Shown piece after piece: positions 1-7,016 of a stretch of 64,000 bases of DNA (position 1 is the stretch's first letter; every line of letters begins with the position of its first letter). Both the position numbers and the translations under genes were made by a program. Below the pieces are notes generated by a model. That model did not search any database. It saw nothing but the letters and a program-made list of their open reading frames with translations, and was not told where the DNA came from. Source of the stretch: CAIVPM01 sp964477265 (GTDB lineage Bacteria; Bacteroidota; Bacteroidia; Chitinophagales; Chitinophagaceae); assembly GCA_964477265.1 (NCBI GenBank), contig CAYZDJ010000009.1:26312-90311 (forward strand). The letters are read 5' to 3'.

Positions 1-2
1 TT

Positions 3-97
3 TTACTGGCATTGCACAAATATAGCTGTAGTGCTTGGTATTACGCAACGTCCTTAGCTATGCACATGGCTGGGCAAGAGACGTTGCTGGGAAGAAA
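3..97. repeat. 95-bp direct repeat, copy A
   Basis: This copy matches positions 1954-2048 base for base at a constant offset of 1951, with only three mismatches (at 72, 73 and 90). The right half can fold into a long imperfect hairpin: GCAACGTC near position 46 pairs with GACGTTGC near 80. An inner stem, AGCTATG with CATGGCT, closes on a two-base loop. The inner arms are offset by unpaired bases. The copy sits immediately before the DUF3592 gene. The family is not recognised. Confidence 0.85.
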
Positions 98-116
98 AAG
101 GGAAGTAATAAATTTA

Positions 117-148
117 TTTGGTTAAGGCATATTTATTTTTTACCTTGC
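117..148 (+). promoter_or_regulatory. Possible promoter of the DUF3592 gene
   Basis: TTTG at 117-120 is followed after 20 bases by TACCTTGC at 141-148, one step away from the Bacteroidota -7 consensus TAnnTTTG. The start codon follows at 165. Confidence 0.35.
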
Positions 149-164
149 ATAGTAATAGTTAACC

Positions 165-557
165 ATGTCAACAATAATTATACTTATTTTAGTTTCCTTG
201 TTTGTAATAATCATTGCAGTAAACAAAATTATTACAATAAAAAAAATCATTACAGATGGGGTATATACAGAAGGTATAATTTATGCCATTGAACAGGATG
301 GTGATATGCGTACTAATATATTATTTCCAACTGTTAGGTATAAAACTAGCAATGAAGATTGGATAACAAAAAAATACAGTATAGGTACAATACCATACGC
401 TTATAAAGAAGGCAAATCAATTAATATTATTTATAATAAACATAAACTAGATGAGTTTGTTATAAAGGATAAATATACTTATACTATACCTGTTGTAATG
501 GCATTAATATCAACTACGCTAATTGTTATAAGTTTAATTCTATTAATTAATATATAG
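165..557 (+). CDS. DUF3592-like two-TM membrane protein
   Basis: A 130-residue protein. A hydrophobic segment lies at about residues 3-24 and another at about 107-128, with a soluble stretch between them. That stretch carries the pattern typical of DUF3592 proteins: a text like FPTVRYKT followed by a YxxGxxIxIIYN motif. Function is unknown. The gene stands between copy A of the 95-bp repeat and the convergent lipoprotein gene, whose 3' end overlaps this one by 15 bases. It could be the single-gene cargo of a repeat-bounded cassette, or a membrane partner for the neighbouring Rhs tip; nothing in the sequence decides this. The ATG at 165 was chosen because it gives a complete first membrane segment. 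Confidence 0.7.
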   Translation: MSTIIILILVSLFVIIIAVNKIITIKKIITDGVYTEGIIYAIEQDGDMRTNILFPTVRYKTSNEDWITKKYSIGTIPYAYKEGKSINIIYNKHKLDEFVIKDKYTYTIPVVMALISTTLIVISLILLINI

Positions 558-1016
558 TTTTAGTGACTCTTCTAATTCTACATCTAAGTTATCGTCAAAA
601 GAAAATTTATAAATTTTTACATTGCTTTCATTATTATAGAACGTGAATAAAAAACGATAAAATTTTTTGTCATATTTAACTAGATAACAATAAATACCTA
701 AATCATTATTTAAATTTTTTTTTCGTAAAGGTTTGTATTGAATATATTTTCCAGAAGTTTCGTTAATGTCATTAAATTGTTTTTTCAAGTTAATTGTTGC
801 AGAATCTTTTGGATCAATATTATTATTCTCGTTTAGTAAATCTTCTATAGCTTGATTATAATTACCTAAACTGATTGTATGAAAAAAATTATCAATAACT
901 TTATTTGAACAATTATCTATGTATTCAAACTTTTCATTTCCTTTTTTTAGTTGACTACAACTATTCATTAGAGCTATGACAAAAAAGGATAAAATATAAT
1001 ATTTGATAGTTTTCAT
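543..1016 (-). CDS. Predicted lipoprotein, candidate immunity protein of the 1028-1999 Rhs tip
   Basis: A 157-residue protein with an N-terminal signal and a cysteine at residue 20 (context LMNSC), which fits a relaxed Bacteroidota lipobox. The mature part is acidic and Asn/Lys-rich, with an N-terminal helix pattern (VIDNFFHTISLGNYNQAIEDL) and a C-terminal beta-rich half. This layout resembles DUF3887/SnoaL-like small folds, but no family can be assigned. It starts 12 bases after the stop of the Rhs tip on the same strand, so the two are almost certainly co-transcribed. This is the usual toxin-immunity order. The immunity role is inferred from position only. A lipoprotein would act in the periplasm, implying that the toxin does too. 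Confidence 0.6.
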   Translation of the reverse strand: MKTIKYYILSFFVIALMNSCSQLKKGNEKFEYIDNCSNKVIDNFFHTISLGNYNQAIEDLLNENNNIDPKDSATINLKKQFNDINETSGKYIQYKPLRKKNLNNDLGIYCYLVKYDKKFYRFLFTFYNNESNVKIYKFSFDDNLDVELEESLKLYIN

Positions 1017-1027
1017 TTTAATAATTT

Positions 1028-1999
1028 TTAATATGTTGGAACACTAGAAGTTGCACGTTTTTGGGAAGATTGATTCGCTATCTCAGAAACTGAATTACTT
1101 AACCAATTACCAAAACTCACAAAAGCATCTTTGACGGCTACTGCTGCTTTTTTTATATTACAATTAACTTCTGCACCCACAACATAAAATTTAACACCTA
1201 AGGATATCTCAGTATCTAAAATATTTGCCCCCATACTTGTTCCTGGAGTTACATCTTTTTTAACAGATACATCTGCACTTGACCCTCCAGTACCAGGGCT
1301 AAAATTAAGCCTTCCGTCTTTAAACTCAACAACACCAGCGTCACCACCTGTTTTAGCTTCACCAACAGGTGTTTCTAATTTCATATTAACACCAACACAA
1401 CTGCCTTTTACTTCAACATTTCTTCCCCCATCTATACTTGCTTGAACTTGTGGTCCATTAACACTAGCACCAATTTCAGATTTGCCAACTTTTGCCTTTA
1501 CACCTACACCTACACCAACACTAACACTAACCTTAATAGCCCCTTGTGAGTTTTGTTTCACTGAAGCTGCTGGTTTTTGAACATCATCTTTTAATGCAGC
1601 ACGTACAAGTGGATTATTTATGTCGTTTGCATTTGCAGCCTCTAATCCTTCTATTTCTACATGTCCTGTTACTTTATTTTCACTAAAGGCATATGTTGAA
1701 TTGTAAACATATTTCTCCGACAAAGGGTCTATTTCTATAAATCTTCCTAATTGCGGGTCATGATTTCTCCATTTAAATTGATCCCAATTTAAACCTAAAT
1801 CATCATCAAACCTTTGTCCTTGAAAGGTTTTCTCTTTATTAAATAATATTCCTACAGCTTTGGAGCCGATTCCGTTCATTGCAAGACCGAACGGATAATA
1901 ATAATTTGCTACCAGAGTAAAATAAGTTCCATCATTATTAGCAATATTTTTTCTTACTGGCATTGCACAAATATAGCTGTAGTGCTTGGTATTACGCAA
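1028..1999 (-). CDS. Orphan Rhs C-terminal tip (Rhs core end plus Gly/Val-rich domain)
   Basis: A 323-residue reading frame. Residues of about 30-125 match the end of a Bacteroidota Rhs repeat-associated core: YYYPFGL, then GQRFDDDLGLNWDQFKWRNHD, then LGRFIEIDPL and YAFSENK. The core is followed by a Gly/Val-rich, probably beta-strand domain of about 200 residues without recognisable catalytic motifs and a short Ser/Thr-rich tail. The first ~15 residues are encoded inside the 95-bp repeat and are not Rhs-like, so the true Rhs 5' part has been lost. A complete Rhs protein would exceed 1000 residues and carry a signal peptide. This is therefore a displaced tip or pseudogene fragment, possibly silent unless recombined onto a full Rhs gene. 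The downstream lipoprotein is the likely immunity partner. Confidence 0.65.
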   Translation of the reverse strand: MRNTKHYSYICAMPVRKNIANNDGTYFTLVANYYYPFGLAMNGIGSKAVGILFNKEKTFQGQRFDDDLGLNWDQFKWRNHDPQLGRFIEIDPLSEKYVYNSTYAFSENKVTGHVEIEGLEAANANDINNPLVRAALKDDVQKPAASVKQNSQGAIKVSVSVGVGVGVKAKVGKSEIGASVNGPQVQASIDGGRNVEVKGSCVGVNMKLETPVGEAKTGGDAGVVEFKDGRLNFSPGTGGSSADVSVKKDVTPGTSMGANILDTEISLGVKFYVVGAEVNCNIKKAAVAVKDAFVSFGNWLSNSVSEIANQSSQKRATSSVPTY

Positions 2000-2048
2000 C
2001 GTCCTTAGCTATGCACATGGCTTAGCAAGAGACGTTGCTGAGAAGAAA
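1954..2048. repeat. 95-bp direct repeat, copy B
   Basis: Second copy of the repeat at 3-97. It forms the junction between the Rhs-tip gene on its left (whose apparent start codon lies inside it) and a truncated XRE regulator on its right (whose remaining coding part begins at its last base). Copies A and B thus bracket a 1.86-kb cassette containing DUF3592, lipoprotein and Rhs tip. The hairpin arms GCAACGTC (about 1997-2004) and GACGTTGC (about 2031-2038) are conserved. Confidence 0.85.
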
Positions 2049-2251
2049 TGGCTAATGCCCTTGATGTTTCTACAGATTATTTAATGAATGGTACTACTAC
2101 CGATTTAGCTGCTGAGAACATACAGGATAAAACATTGATTAATCAGTTTAACCGTATCAGTGAACTGACAGAAGAAAATAAAACAGTGGTGTCTAAATTG
2201 ATTGATGCCTTTTTATTCCAAGAAGAGATGAAGCAAAAACTTAATCAATAA
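2048..2251 (+). pseudogene. 3' remnant of a XRE-family regulator gene
   Basis: The 67 residues read as the second half of a Bacteroidota HTH_3 regulator: an ALDVSTDYLMNG segment (the end of the HTH domain), then DKTLINQFNRISEL and a C-terminal helix VVSKLIDAFLFQEEMKQKL. The recognition helices upstream are missing. In frame, a TGA stop occurs three codons before the apparent ATG, inside the 95-bp repeat. The gene was therefore cut at the edge of the repeat, and the ATG is an internal codon rather than a real start. Unlikely to be functional. Confidence 0.75.
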
Positions 2252-2316
2252 ATAACAGTTATGTAGTTGATGGTTTTATAGTACTTATAAGTTCTCTTTT
2301 AAATATATATCATAGC

Positions 2317-2340
2317 AAAAGCCCACTCACGTGGGCTTTT
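2317..2340. terminator. Bidirectional Rho-independent terminator
   Basis: Perfect arms AAAAGCCCAC and GTGGGCTTTT around a 4-base loop, with T-rich flanks on both strands. It separates the XRE remnant (plus strand) from the convergent 2363-2875 gene. Confidence 0.8.
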
Positions 2341-2362
2341 GTTATTTAAGTTTAATAAATAT

Positions 2363-2875
2363 TTACTTTTTATTATCCGTTATTTTCAATAGTTTTAATA
2401 ATGCAATCTTTCCTTTTTTAGAGAACCCAACTTTTCGCAAACCACCCTTTGAGTAATGCTCTTGTTCTGCAATAACTGGGGTAGATATTAGTTTGTTGCA
2501 AAACAAACTAATATCTATATATCCAATAATAACGTTTTGGTTATTAAAAATTAATAGTGCATAATCTGTATCAAAACAAGCAACATCCTCGCCACCATAA
2601 GTAGTGGGTGTTTTTAATAAACTTACTATCTTTTTAGTATCATCGGTTTTTATTGTTTTAATATAATCAAAGCACCTAGATACTTTATTTTCATAAATAA
2701 TAGTTACAGCTTTAGACTGGTCGCATTGCTTGTCTTTATTAAACTTATATAACTTTATTGTACTATTTACGGTTGCTTTTATTTCTTTTAATAACCCAAT
2801 TTTTATTGTATCCTGCCCACAAACAGAAAGATTGGTTAAAAAAGAAAAAAACATTATTATCAAAATTTTATTCAT
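2363..2875 (-). CDS. Exported protein, candidate immunity protein of the caspase-like Rhs tip
   Basis: A 170-residue protein with a classical signal peptide (residues 1-20, cleavage probably before QDT). The mature part contains four cysteines (contexts KQCDQ, SRCFD, VACFD, LFCNK), which could form disulfides in the periplasm, and a basic C-terminus (RKVGFSKKGKIALLKLLK). No known family recognised. It begins 15 bases after the stop of the orphan Rhs tip at 2891-3919 on the same strand, in the position normally held by the immunity gene. An exported immunity protein would protect the periplasm or outer face. The role is inferred from gene order. Confidence 0.6.
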   Translation of the reverse strand: MNKILIIMFFSFLTNLSVCGQDTIKIGLLKEIKATVNSTIKLYKFNKDKQCDQSKAVTIIYENKVSRCFDYIKTIKTDDTKKIVSLLKTPTTYGGEDVACFDTDYALLIFNNQNVIIGYIDISLFCNKLISTPVIAEQEHYSKGGLRKVGFSKKGKIALLKLLKITDNKK

Positions 2876-2890
2876 ATCTGACTTTAATTA

Positions 2891-3919
2891 TTACCATCCT
2901 AAATTTAAATACCATCGAGCTTTAGCTGCAACATCAAATGTTTGTGGATTAGCTGGAACTGAAGCACCTGTAGCACTTCCTTTATACCAATAATTTACCA
3001 TTAATGTACCACCTTGCTCTGGGCGGAACTGTGTATTATTGGGATTATTTGGGTTAACTGCATTCATATGTTCATTTGCTGCTCCATATACATAGGCACC
3101 TGTAGCTCTTGCTAATTCCATTGCAAAAGAACGACCCTCTGCAAAGTTTTTAGATGTATACTCTGTGGATGCATTACAAGCACCTAAGTAGATTATTGAA
3201 TATGCTGCAAACTTAACTTGCCCTGCATCAACAGCTTGCCCAAGTTTAGCTAAATCTGATGTGTAAACATTATCTGCGGTTTTATGAATATCTGCATTCG
3301 CAAAAATCATTCCTTCTCCATAAGTAGCACGACTAGTATTACGGTCATCTCCGCCGTGTGAGAAGATTGCTAAGAAACCTATACCATCAGCACTTTGGTC
3401 AGATACACTTTTAATAGCTTTATAAAAGTCATTATAACCGCCTTGTCCAGCACCAGCTGGAACATTTTCGACAATAGCTTCTGGAACTAATGCTTTCATT
3501 GCTTCACCCCAAACCTTTTCTTGTCCAAAAGTTATTATACCAATAGAACCTGTTCCTTTTTTTTGATTGCCGTCTTTGTCTTTATTTTTCAACGAAGTTT
3601 GCAATACTGAAGCAGCAAATGTTGCATCGTCACCATCAAATCTATATCCTCCGTTTATTTCAGTAACAGCCATTCCATCAGGATCTATTAATCTAATAGG
3701 GTTATTCATAGCATAGTTATAAGGACTCCAACGTCTACTAATGTCACTTAAAATATCAACACTATGCCATCTTCCGATTTGTACATCTAACATCCTAGCC
3801 CCATAGTCATACATTTCCAAACCACTTCCATCACTAAACTCTTCGCTTTGTTTTTCCTTCCCATTGTACTTATACTTATTTTGTAAAGTACTATTTGCTT
3901 TGGAGCTGATTCCGTTCAT
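2891..3919 (-). CDS. Orphan Rhs C-terminal tip with caspase-like domain
   Basis: A 342-residue frame. Residues 1-83 are the end of an Rhs core: KYKYNGKEKQ, then GLEMYDYGARM, QIGRWHSVD, WSPYNYAMNNPIRLIDPDGM. The DPDGM motif marks the usual core/toxin border. The following ~250 residues contain a strand ending in FSHGGDD (His188) and, 60 residues later, a strand ending in YLGACNAS (Cys248). This is the His/Cys arrangement of caspase-fold (clan CD) peptidases. The frame continues upstream of the ATG through RYYPFGLS for 16 codons and then meets a TAA stop, so the parent Rhs gene is absent. No full-length Rhs gene lies upstream; a recombinase gene does. It is followed after 15 bases by a putative immunity gene. 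The peptidase call rests on motifs only. Confidence 0.65.
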   Translation of the reverse strand: MNGISSKANSTLQNKYKYNGKEKQSEEFSDGSGLEMYDYGARMLDVQIGRWHSVDILSDISRRWSPYNYAMNNPIRLIDPDGMAVTEINGGYRFDGDDATFAASVLQTSLKNKDKDGNQKKGTGSIGIITFGQEKVWGEAMKALVPEAIVENVPAGAGQGGYNDFYKAIKSVSDQSADGIGFLAIFSHGGDDRNTSRATYGEGMIFANADIHKTADNVYTSDLAKLGQAVDAGQVKFAAYSIIYLGACNASTEYTSKNFAEGRSFAMELARATGAYVYGAANEHMNAVNPNNPNNTQFRPEQGGTLMVNYWYKGSATGASVPANPQTFDVAAKARWYLNLGW

Positions 3920-4033
3920 TGAGAGCCCGAACGGATAATAACGAAAATCAACCCAATCACTTTACCACAACCATTTTCAAAGAACACAACAAAGCGTAAA
4001 AGTATTAAAATTATTATAAAAACACTATTTTTT

Positions 4034-5116
4034 TTACAACAATTTTATTGGTTCTGTATTTGTAAAATTATTCAATGTAACCAGCTTTTGATACGCTTCT
4101 GCAATCTTATTATTTCCATAATCATTTGCTATTGCAATGTATTTATAAAATTCCTTGCTGCCAATAGAATGTCCAGATATTTTACGCACAACCAGTTCAG
4201 GTACACCCAAAATAAGCAATGTAGTAATAGCAGTTCGCCTCATTGTGTGAGAAGTAATATGGTCGCAAAATCTGTATGGTTTTCTTTTAGTAGTTAATAC
4301 CTCAACAACCCTTCCTCTCACACTCATATATTTTGGCAATGTATGTGTCCACTTCGCTTTTTCTGCTAGCAATTTAAGTTGTATGTTAATATTAGCATTT
4401 GCTAGTCTTGGCAAAATAAATTTATGATGTAGTTTTCTGTATTTCTCAAATATCTCAAGTACATAATCAGGCAATGGTATCTTCACCTCTGTTCCAGTTT
4501 TTTGCGTATGTATCAACAAAAAAACTTCTTTCCCTGTTTTAATAATATGTGTTTTTTTTAACTTCATTAAATCACTTACTCGCAAGCCCACAGTACAGCC
4601 CACAATAAATATATCTCTAACCCTTTTTAAAGAAGGCGAAAGTGTTGCTATAAACTCTTTGTTAGTAATAAGATAATTAAGCTGTTCAGGGCTAATTACA
4701 ACTGGTGTAAATTGTTGTAGAGGTATTCTAAACAATTTATGGTATTGACCAACAGGCAATGCCTTTTCAATTAACAGGTAATTAAAAAATGCTTTGATGT
4801 TTTTAAAATTGCCTGTTACATAGTTGTCATAATACCCTTTGTTTTTATACAAAAAATTGCAGAACTGAAAAAAGAATTTCATCCAGTATTTCTTTTCGGT
4901 TTGCAGCGTTTTTAAGGATGTTTTGGCAAATACATTTACTCTAAGTTTAATTTGTTGCAAATGTTCATATTCAATAAGCAGCTTTAAGGTAAATTTGTAG
5001 TTGATAATTGTACCTTCACTAAGTCTTTTGCCTGAAGGTGTAAGTCGTCTTCCTGAAGATAATGCAGCAATAAATTTTTCAAATTCAGGAACAAATAATA
5101 GTTCTTTTTTTATCAT
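4034..5116 (-). CDS. Tyrosine recombinase / phage integrase family
   Basis: A 360-residue protein with an N-terminal SAM-like core-binding domain (about residues 10-130) and a C-terminal catalytic domain (about 140-335). The catalytic set is visible: Arg179 (VGLRVSDL), Lys206 (TQKTG), His290 and Arg293 (HTMRR), His316 (SGHSIG) and a nucleophile Tyr326 or Tyr324 (EFYKYI). It should cut and rejoin DNA through a 3'-phosphotyrosine to move an element or resolve a cassette. The gene is divergent from the XRE-ImmA regulator with a 141-base gap, so a regulator-controlled integration module is possible. It lies directly upstream of the orphan Rhs tip. Family length is normal and nothing suggests truncation. 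Confidence 0.88.
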   Translation of the reverse strand: MIKKELLFVPEFEKFIAALSSGRRLTPSGKRLSEGTIINYKFTLKLLIEYEHLQQIKLRVNVFAKTSLKTLQTEKKYWMKFFFQFCNFLYKNKGYYDNYVTGNFKNIKAFFNYLLIEKALPVGQYHKLFRIPLQQFTPVVISPEQLNYLITNKEFIATLSPSLKRVRDIFIVGCTVGLRVSDLMKLKKTHIIKTGKEVFLLIHTQKTGTEVKIPLPDYVLEIFEKYRKLHHKFILPRLANANINIQLKLLAEKAKWTHTLPKYMSVRGRVVEVLTTKRKPYRFCDHITSHTMRRTAITTLLILGVPELVVRKISGHSIGSKEFYKYIAIANDYGNNKIAEAYQKLVTLNNFTNTEPIKLL

Positions 5117-5207
5117 TTTTAGTTAAAAATATTTTGTACCAGCCTTCGTGTTAGTTTAATAAGCAACACAATGTTAATAAATAATAAATTTAGTTTTTAA
5201 CATTTAT

Positions 5208-5238
5208 TTTGATATTTTACAAAATACTATTATGTTTG
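5208..5238 (+). promoter_or_regulatory. Promoter of the XRE-ImmA regulator
   Basis: TTTG at 5208-5211, 19 bases, then TATGTTTG at 5231-5238: a perfect match to the Bacteroidota consensus TTTG-N19-21-TAnnTTTG. Transcription should begin near 5245, 13 bases before the ATG. Confidence 0.75.
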
Positions 5239-5257
5239 CATTCTACAACGAAAGCAA

Positions 5258-6295
5258 ATGACAGAGACTGTAAATACATCAATGATTGTTTTAGCAAGAG
5301 AGGCAAGAGGTCTAAGCCAAGCAGAACTTGCAGAACTGATTGGTATGAGTGCTACCAATTTAAGCAAGATAGAAAGAGCTGATATTGGCATAGCCAAAGA
5401 ATTGCTCGAAGCTATTGCAGACAAAACAGATTATCCTGTTCAGTTCTTTTACCAGCAAGGTGAAATAATGCCTGAGAATTTAAAGTATCGAAAAAGAGAA
5501 GTAGTAGCACAAAAATTAATTACACCCATACACGCACAGGTAAATGTTATTCGCAAGCACATACACTTTCTCACACTCGCTTTGCAAATACCAAAAGTTG
5601 ATTTACCTGTATTAGAAGTAAGTACAACGCAAACCCCACAACAAATAGCTATCAAGCTGCGTAAACTTTGGAAAGTAAATACACCAGTAATAGATAATAT
5701 TACCAAGCTAATTGAGGATAATGGCATTGTTATAAAAAGTTTCCCATTCAATACAGATAGAGTAGATAGCCGAAGCATACTAACAGATGAGAAGTTACCT
5801 ATCATTTTTTTAAACAGCAGTTTGTTTGGTGATAGGCAAAGATTTTCTTTAGCTTATGAATTAGGACAACTGATAATGCACACCTTTTGCATTGTGGGTT
5901 TAGATAGAGATGTTTCGCACGAAGCCAACGCATTTGCAGCAGAGTTTTTAATGCCTGAAAAGGAAATTAGAAAAGACTTTGAAAATGGCATTACCATTCC
6001 ATTGTTAGGCGAGTTAAAACGCAAGTGGAAAGTATCAATGGTTGCTTTATTATATCGTGCAGATGATTTAGGCTATTTAACCCCTAATCAAAAAAGGTAT
6101 TTGCTGCAACAGTTTAACCAACTTAAAATACGAAAGCGAGAACCGATGGAATTGGACATACCCAAAGAACAACCATCATTAGTAAAAAGACGGATTGCAG
6201 ATTTTAGGGCTAAAACAAAAATTAGTGTTGTTGAAATGTCCGCTTTGTTCTTTTTAAATGTTGATGAGTTTTTGGAACTATACTCATTACACTAA
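5258..6295 (+). CDS. XRE regulator fused to a degenerate ImmA/IrrE-type metallopeptidase domain
   Basis: A 345-residue protein. Residues 8-62 form a HTH_3/XRE DNA-binding domain (LSQAELAELIGMSATNLSKIE). Residues 150-260 are an M78/ImmA-like domain. In active members the zinc motif reads HELGH; here the corresponding residues are Tyr200, Glu201 and Gln204 (AYELGQLIMH), so both histidine ligands are replaced. The third ligand Glu222 (HEANAFAAEFLMP) is kept. Such proteins normally cleave or sense repressors of mobile elements after DNA damage. Here catalysis is probably lost, leaving a DNA-binding sensor. It is divergent from the integrase and upstream of the serine recombinase operon, fitting a mobile-element regulator. 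The C-terminal ~80 residues are an additional basic domain of unknown role. Confidence 0.85.
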   Translation: MTETVNTSMIVLAREARGLSQAELAELIGMSATNLSKIERADIGIAKELLEAIADKTDYPVQFFYQQGEIMPENLKYRKREVVAQKLITPIHAQVNVIRKHIHFLTLALQIPKVDLPVLEVSTTQTPQQIAIKLRKLWKVNTPVIDNITKLIEDNGIVIKSFPFNTDRVDSRSILTDEKLPIIFLNSSLFGDRQRFSLAYELGQLIMHTFCIVGLDRDVSHEANAFAAEFLMPEKEIRKDFENGITIPLLGELKRKWKVSMVALLYRADDLGYLTPNQKRYLLQQFNQLKIRKREPMELDIPKEQPSLVKRRIADFRAKTKISVVEMSALFFLNVDEFLELYSLH

Positions 6296-6366
6296 CAATA
6301 CAAATTAATACACCATTAAATTCAAGCAATAAACATTAACAAACCAACAATTAAAAAAAGTACAAG

Positions 6367-6573
6367 ATGGGAACAGTAAGTATAGTAGAAGAAATAAAAC
6401 CTTACTCAGCAAAGGATTTAGCGACAATTTATGGTGTATGTGATAAAACATTTAAACGATGGGCAAAACCATTCGTAAAGGACATTGGTGAAAAGAATGG
6501 CAGGTATTACACAGTAGCACAGGTAAAAGTAATATTTGAAAAAATAGGTGTGCCAAGCAGGATTAAAAACTAA
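6367..6573 (+). CDS. Small HTH protein, excisionase-like
   Basis: A 68-residue protein consisting of one winged-helix/MerR-like HTH unit: YSAKDLATIYGVCDKTFKRWAK followed by a wing-like segment GEKNGRYYTVAQVKVIFEKIG. The size and fold match excisionases and small plasmid or transposon DNA-binding proteins of Bacteroidota. It lies upstream of the serine recombinase on the same strand and downstream of the XRE-ImmA gene. It may act as a directionality factor for one of the recombinases or as a regulator; this is inference. Start chosen at the only ATG giving the complete domain. Confidence 0.65.
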   Translation: MGTVSIVEEIKPYSAKDLATIYGVCDKTFKRWAKPFVKDIGEKNGRYYTVAQVKVIFEKIGVPSRIKN

Positions 6574-6716
6574 TCTTACACAACCTTGCATCAATCAAAT
6601 GAACGATACATTGTTTGCATTTTCAGTACATTGTTTTGCGTAACTATACCCAATGTTGCATAACGTGGAAACGAGGTGTAAGAGTGCTGATAGGTTTGCT
6701 TTTTAAAGTCAATCCT

Positions 6717-7016
6717 ATGAAAGCAAAAGTTGTAAGTATTAAACGGAAAGCTACTGTTTCACCAACAGGCTGTACAGTTGAAAAAGTACCCCTTGAAGAA
6801 TGCAAGAAACTATTGAATGCAGATGATATAAGTTATACAGATGAAGAAGTTGAAATTATTCAAGACTTTACATATCGTTTTGCAGAAATTATTTACCTCT
6901 GCTATGTAGAAAAGAAACAGGATGAGAATATACAACAGGACAACAATGGCATAGAGAATAATAAAATAAGTAATATCAGTAATGCTGATAGCATTAAAAA
7001 CAAATACAGAATATGA
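6717..7016 (+). CDS. Small acidic protein preceding the serine recombinase
   Basis: A 99-residue protein counted from ATG 6717. An upstream ATG in frame exists but gives a non-conserved, basic leader. A short structured part (EKVPLEECKKLLNADDISYTDEEVEIIQDFTYRFAEII) is followed by an Asn/Asp/Lys-rich tail. The stop codon overlaps the start of the recombinase in an ATGA arrangement, so translation is coupled. Small proteins with the phrase LNADxxxYTDEEVExI are common next to recombinases on Bacteroidota mobile elements, but I know of no assigned function. It may be an accessory factor of the recombinase. Confidence 0.65.
   Translation: MKAKVVSIKRKATVSPTGCTVEKVPLEECKKLLNADDISYTDEEVEIIQDFTYRFAEIIYLCYVEKKQDENIQQDNNGIENNKISNISNADSIKNKYRI

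Noticed and set aside
3..97. Calling the 95-bp repeat a genuine integron attC site
   Set aside because: The hairpin shape is suggestive, but the core sites do not fit RYYYAAC/GTTRRRY and no IntI-type integrase with its extra domain is in the window; kept only as a hypothesis.
35..292. An 85-codon plus-strand frame starting in the 95-bp repeat
   Set aside because: It overlaps the better supported DUF3592 frame, has poor composition after the repeat, and its start lies within the repeat.
4034..6295. A toxin-antitoxin module made of the XRE-ImmA gene and its neighbours
   Set aside because: The adjacent gene is a full tyrosine recombinase, not a toxin, and the two are divergent.
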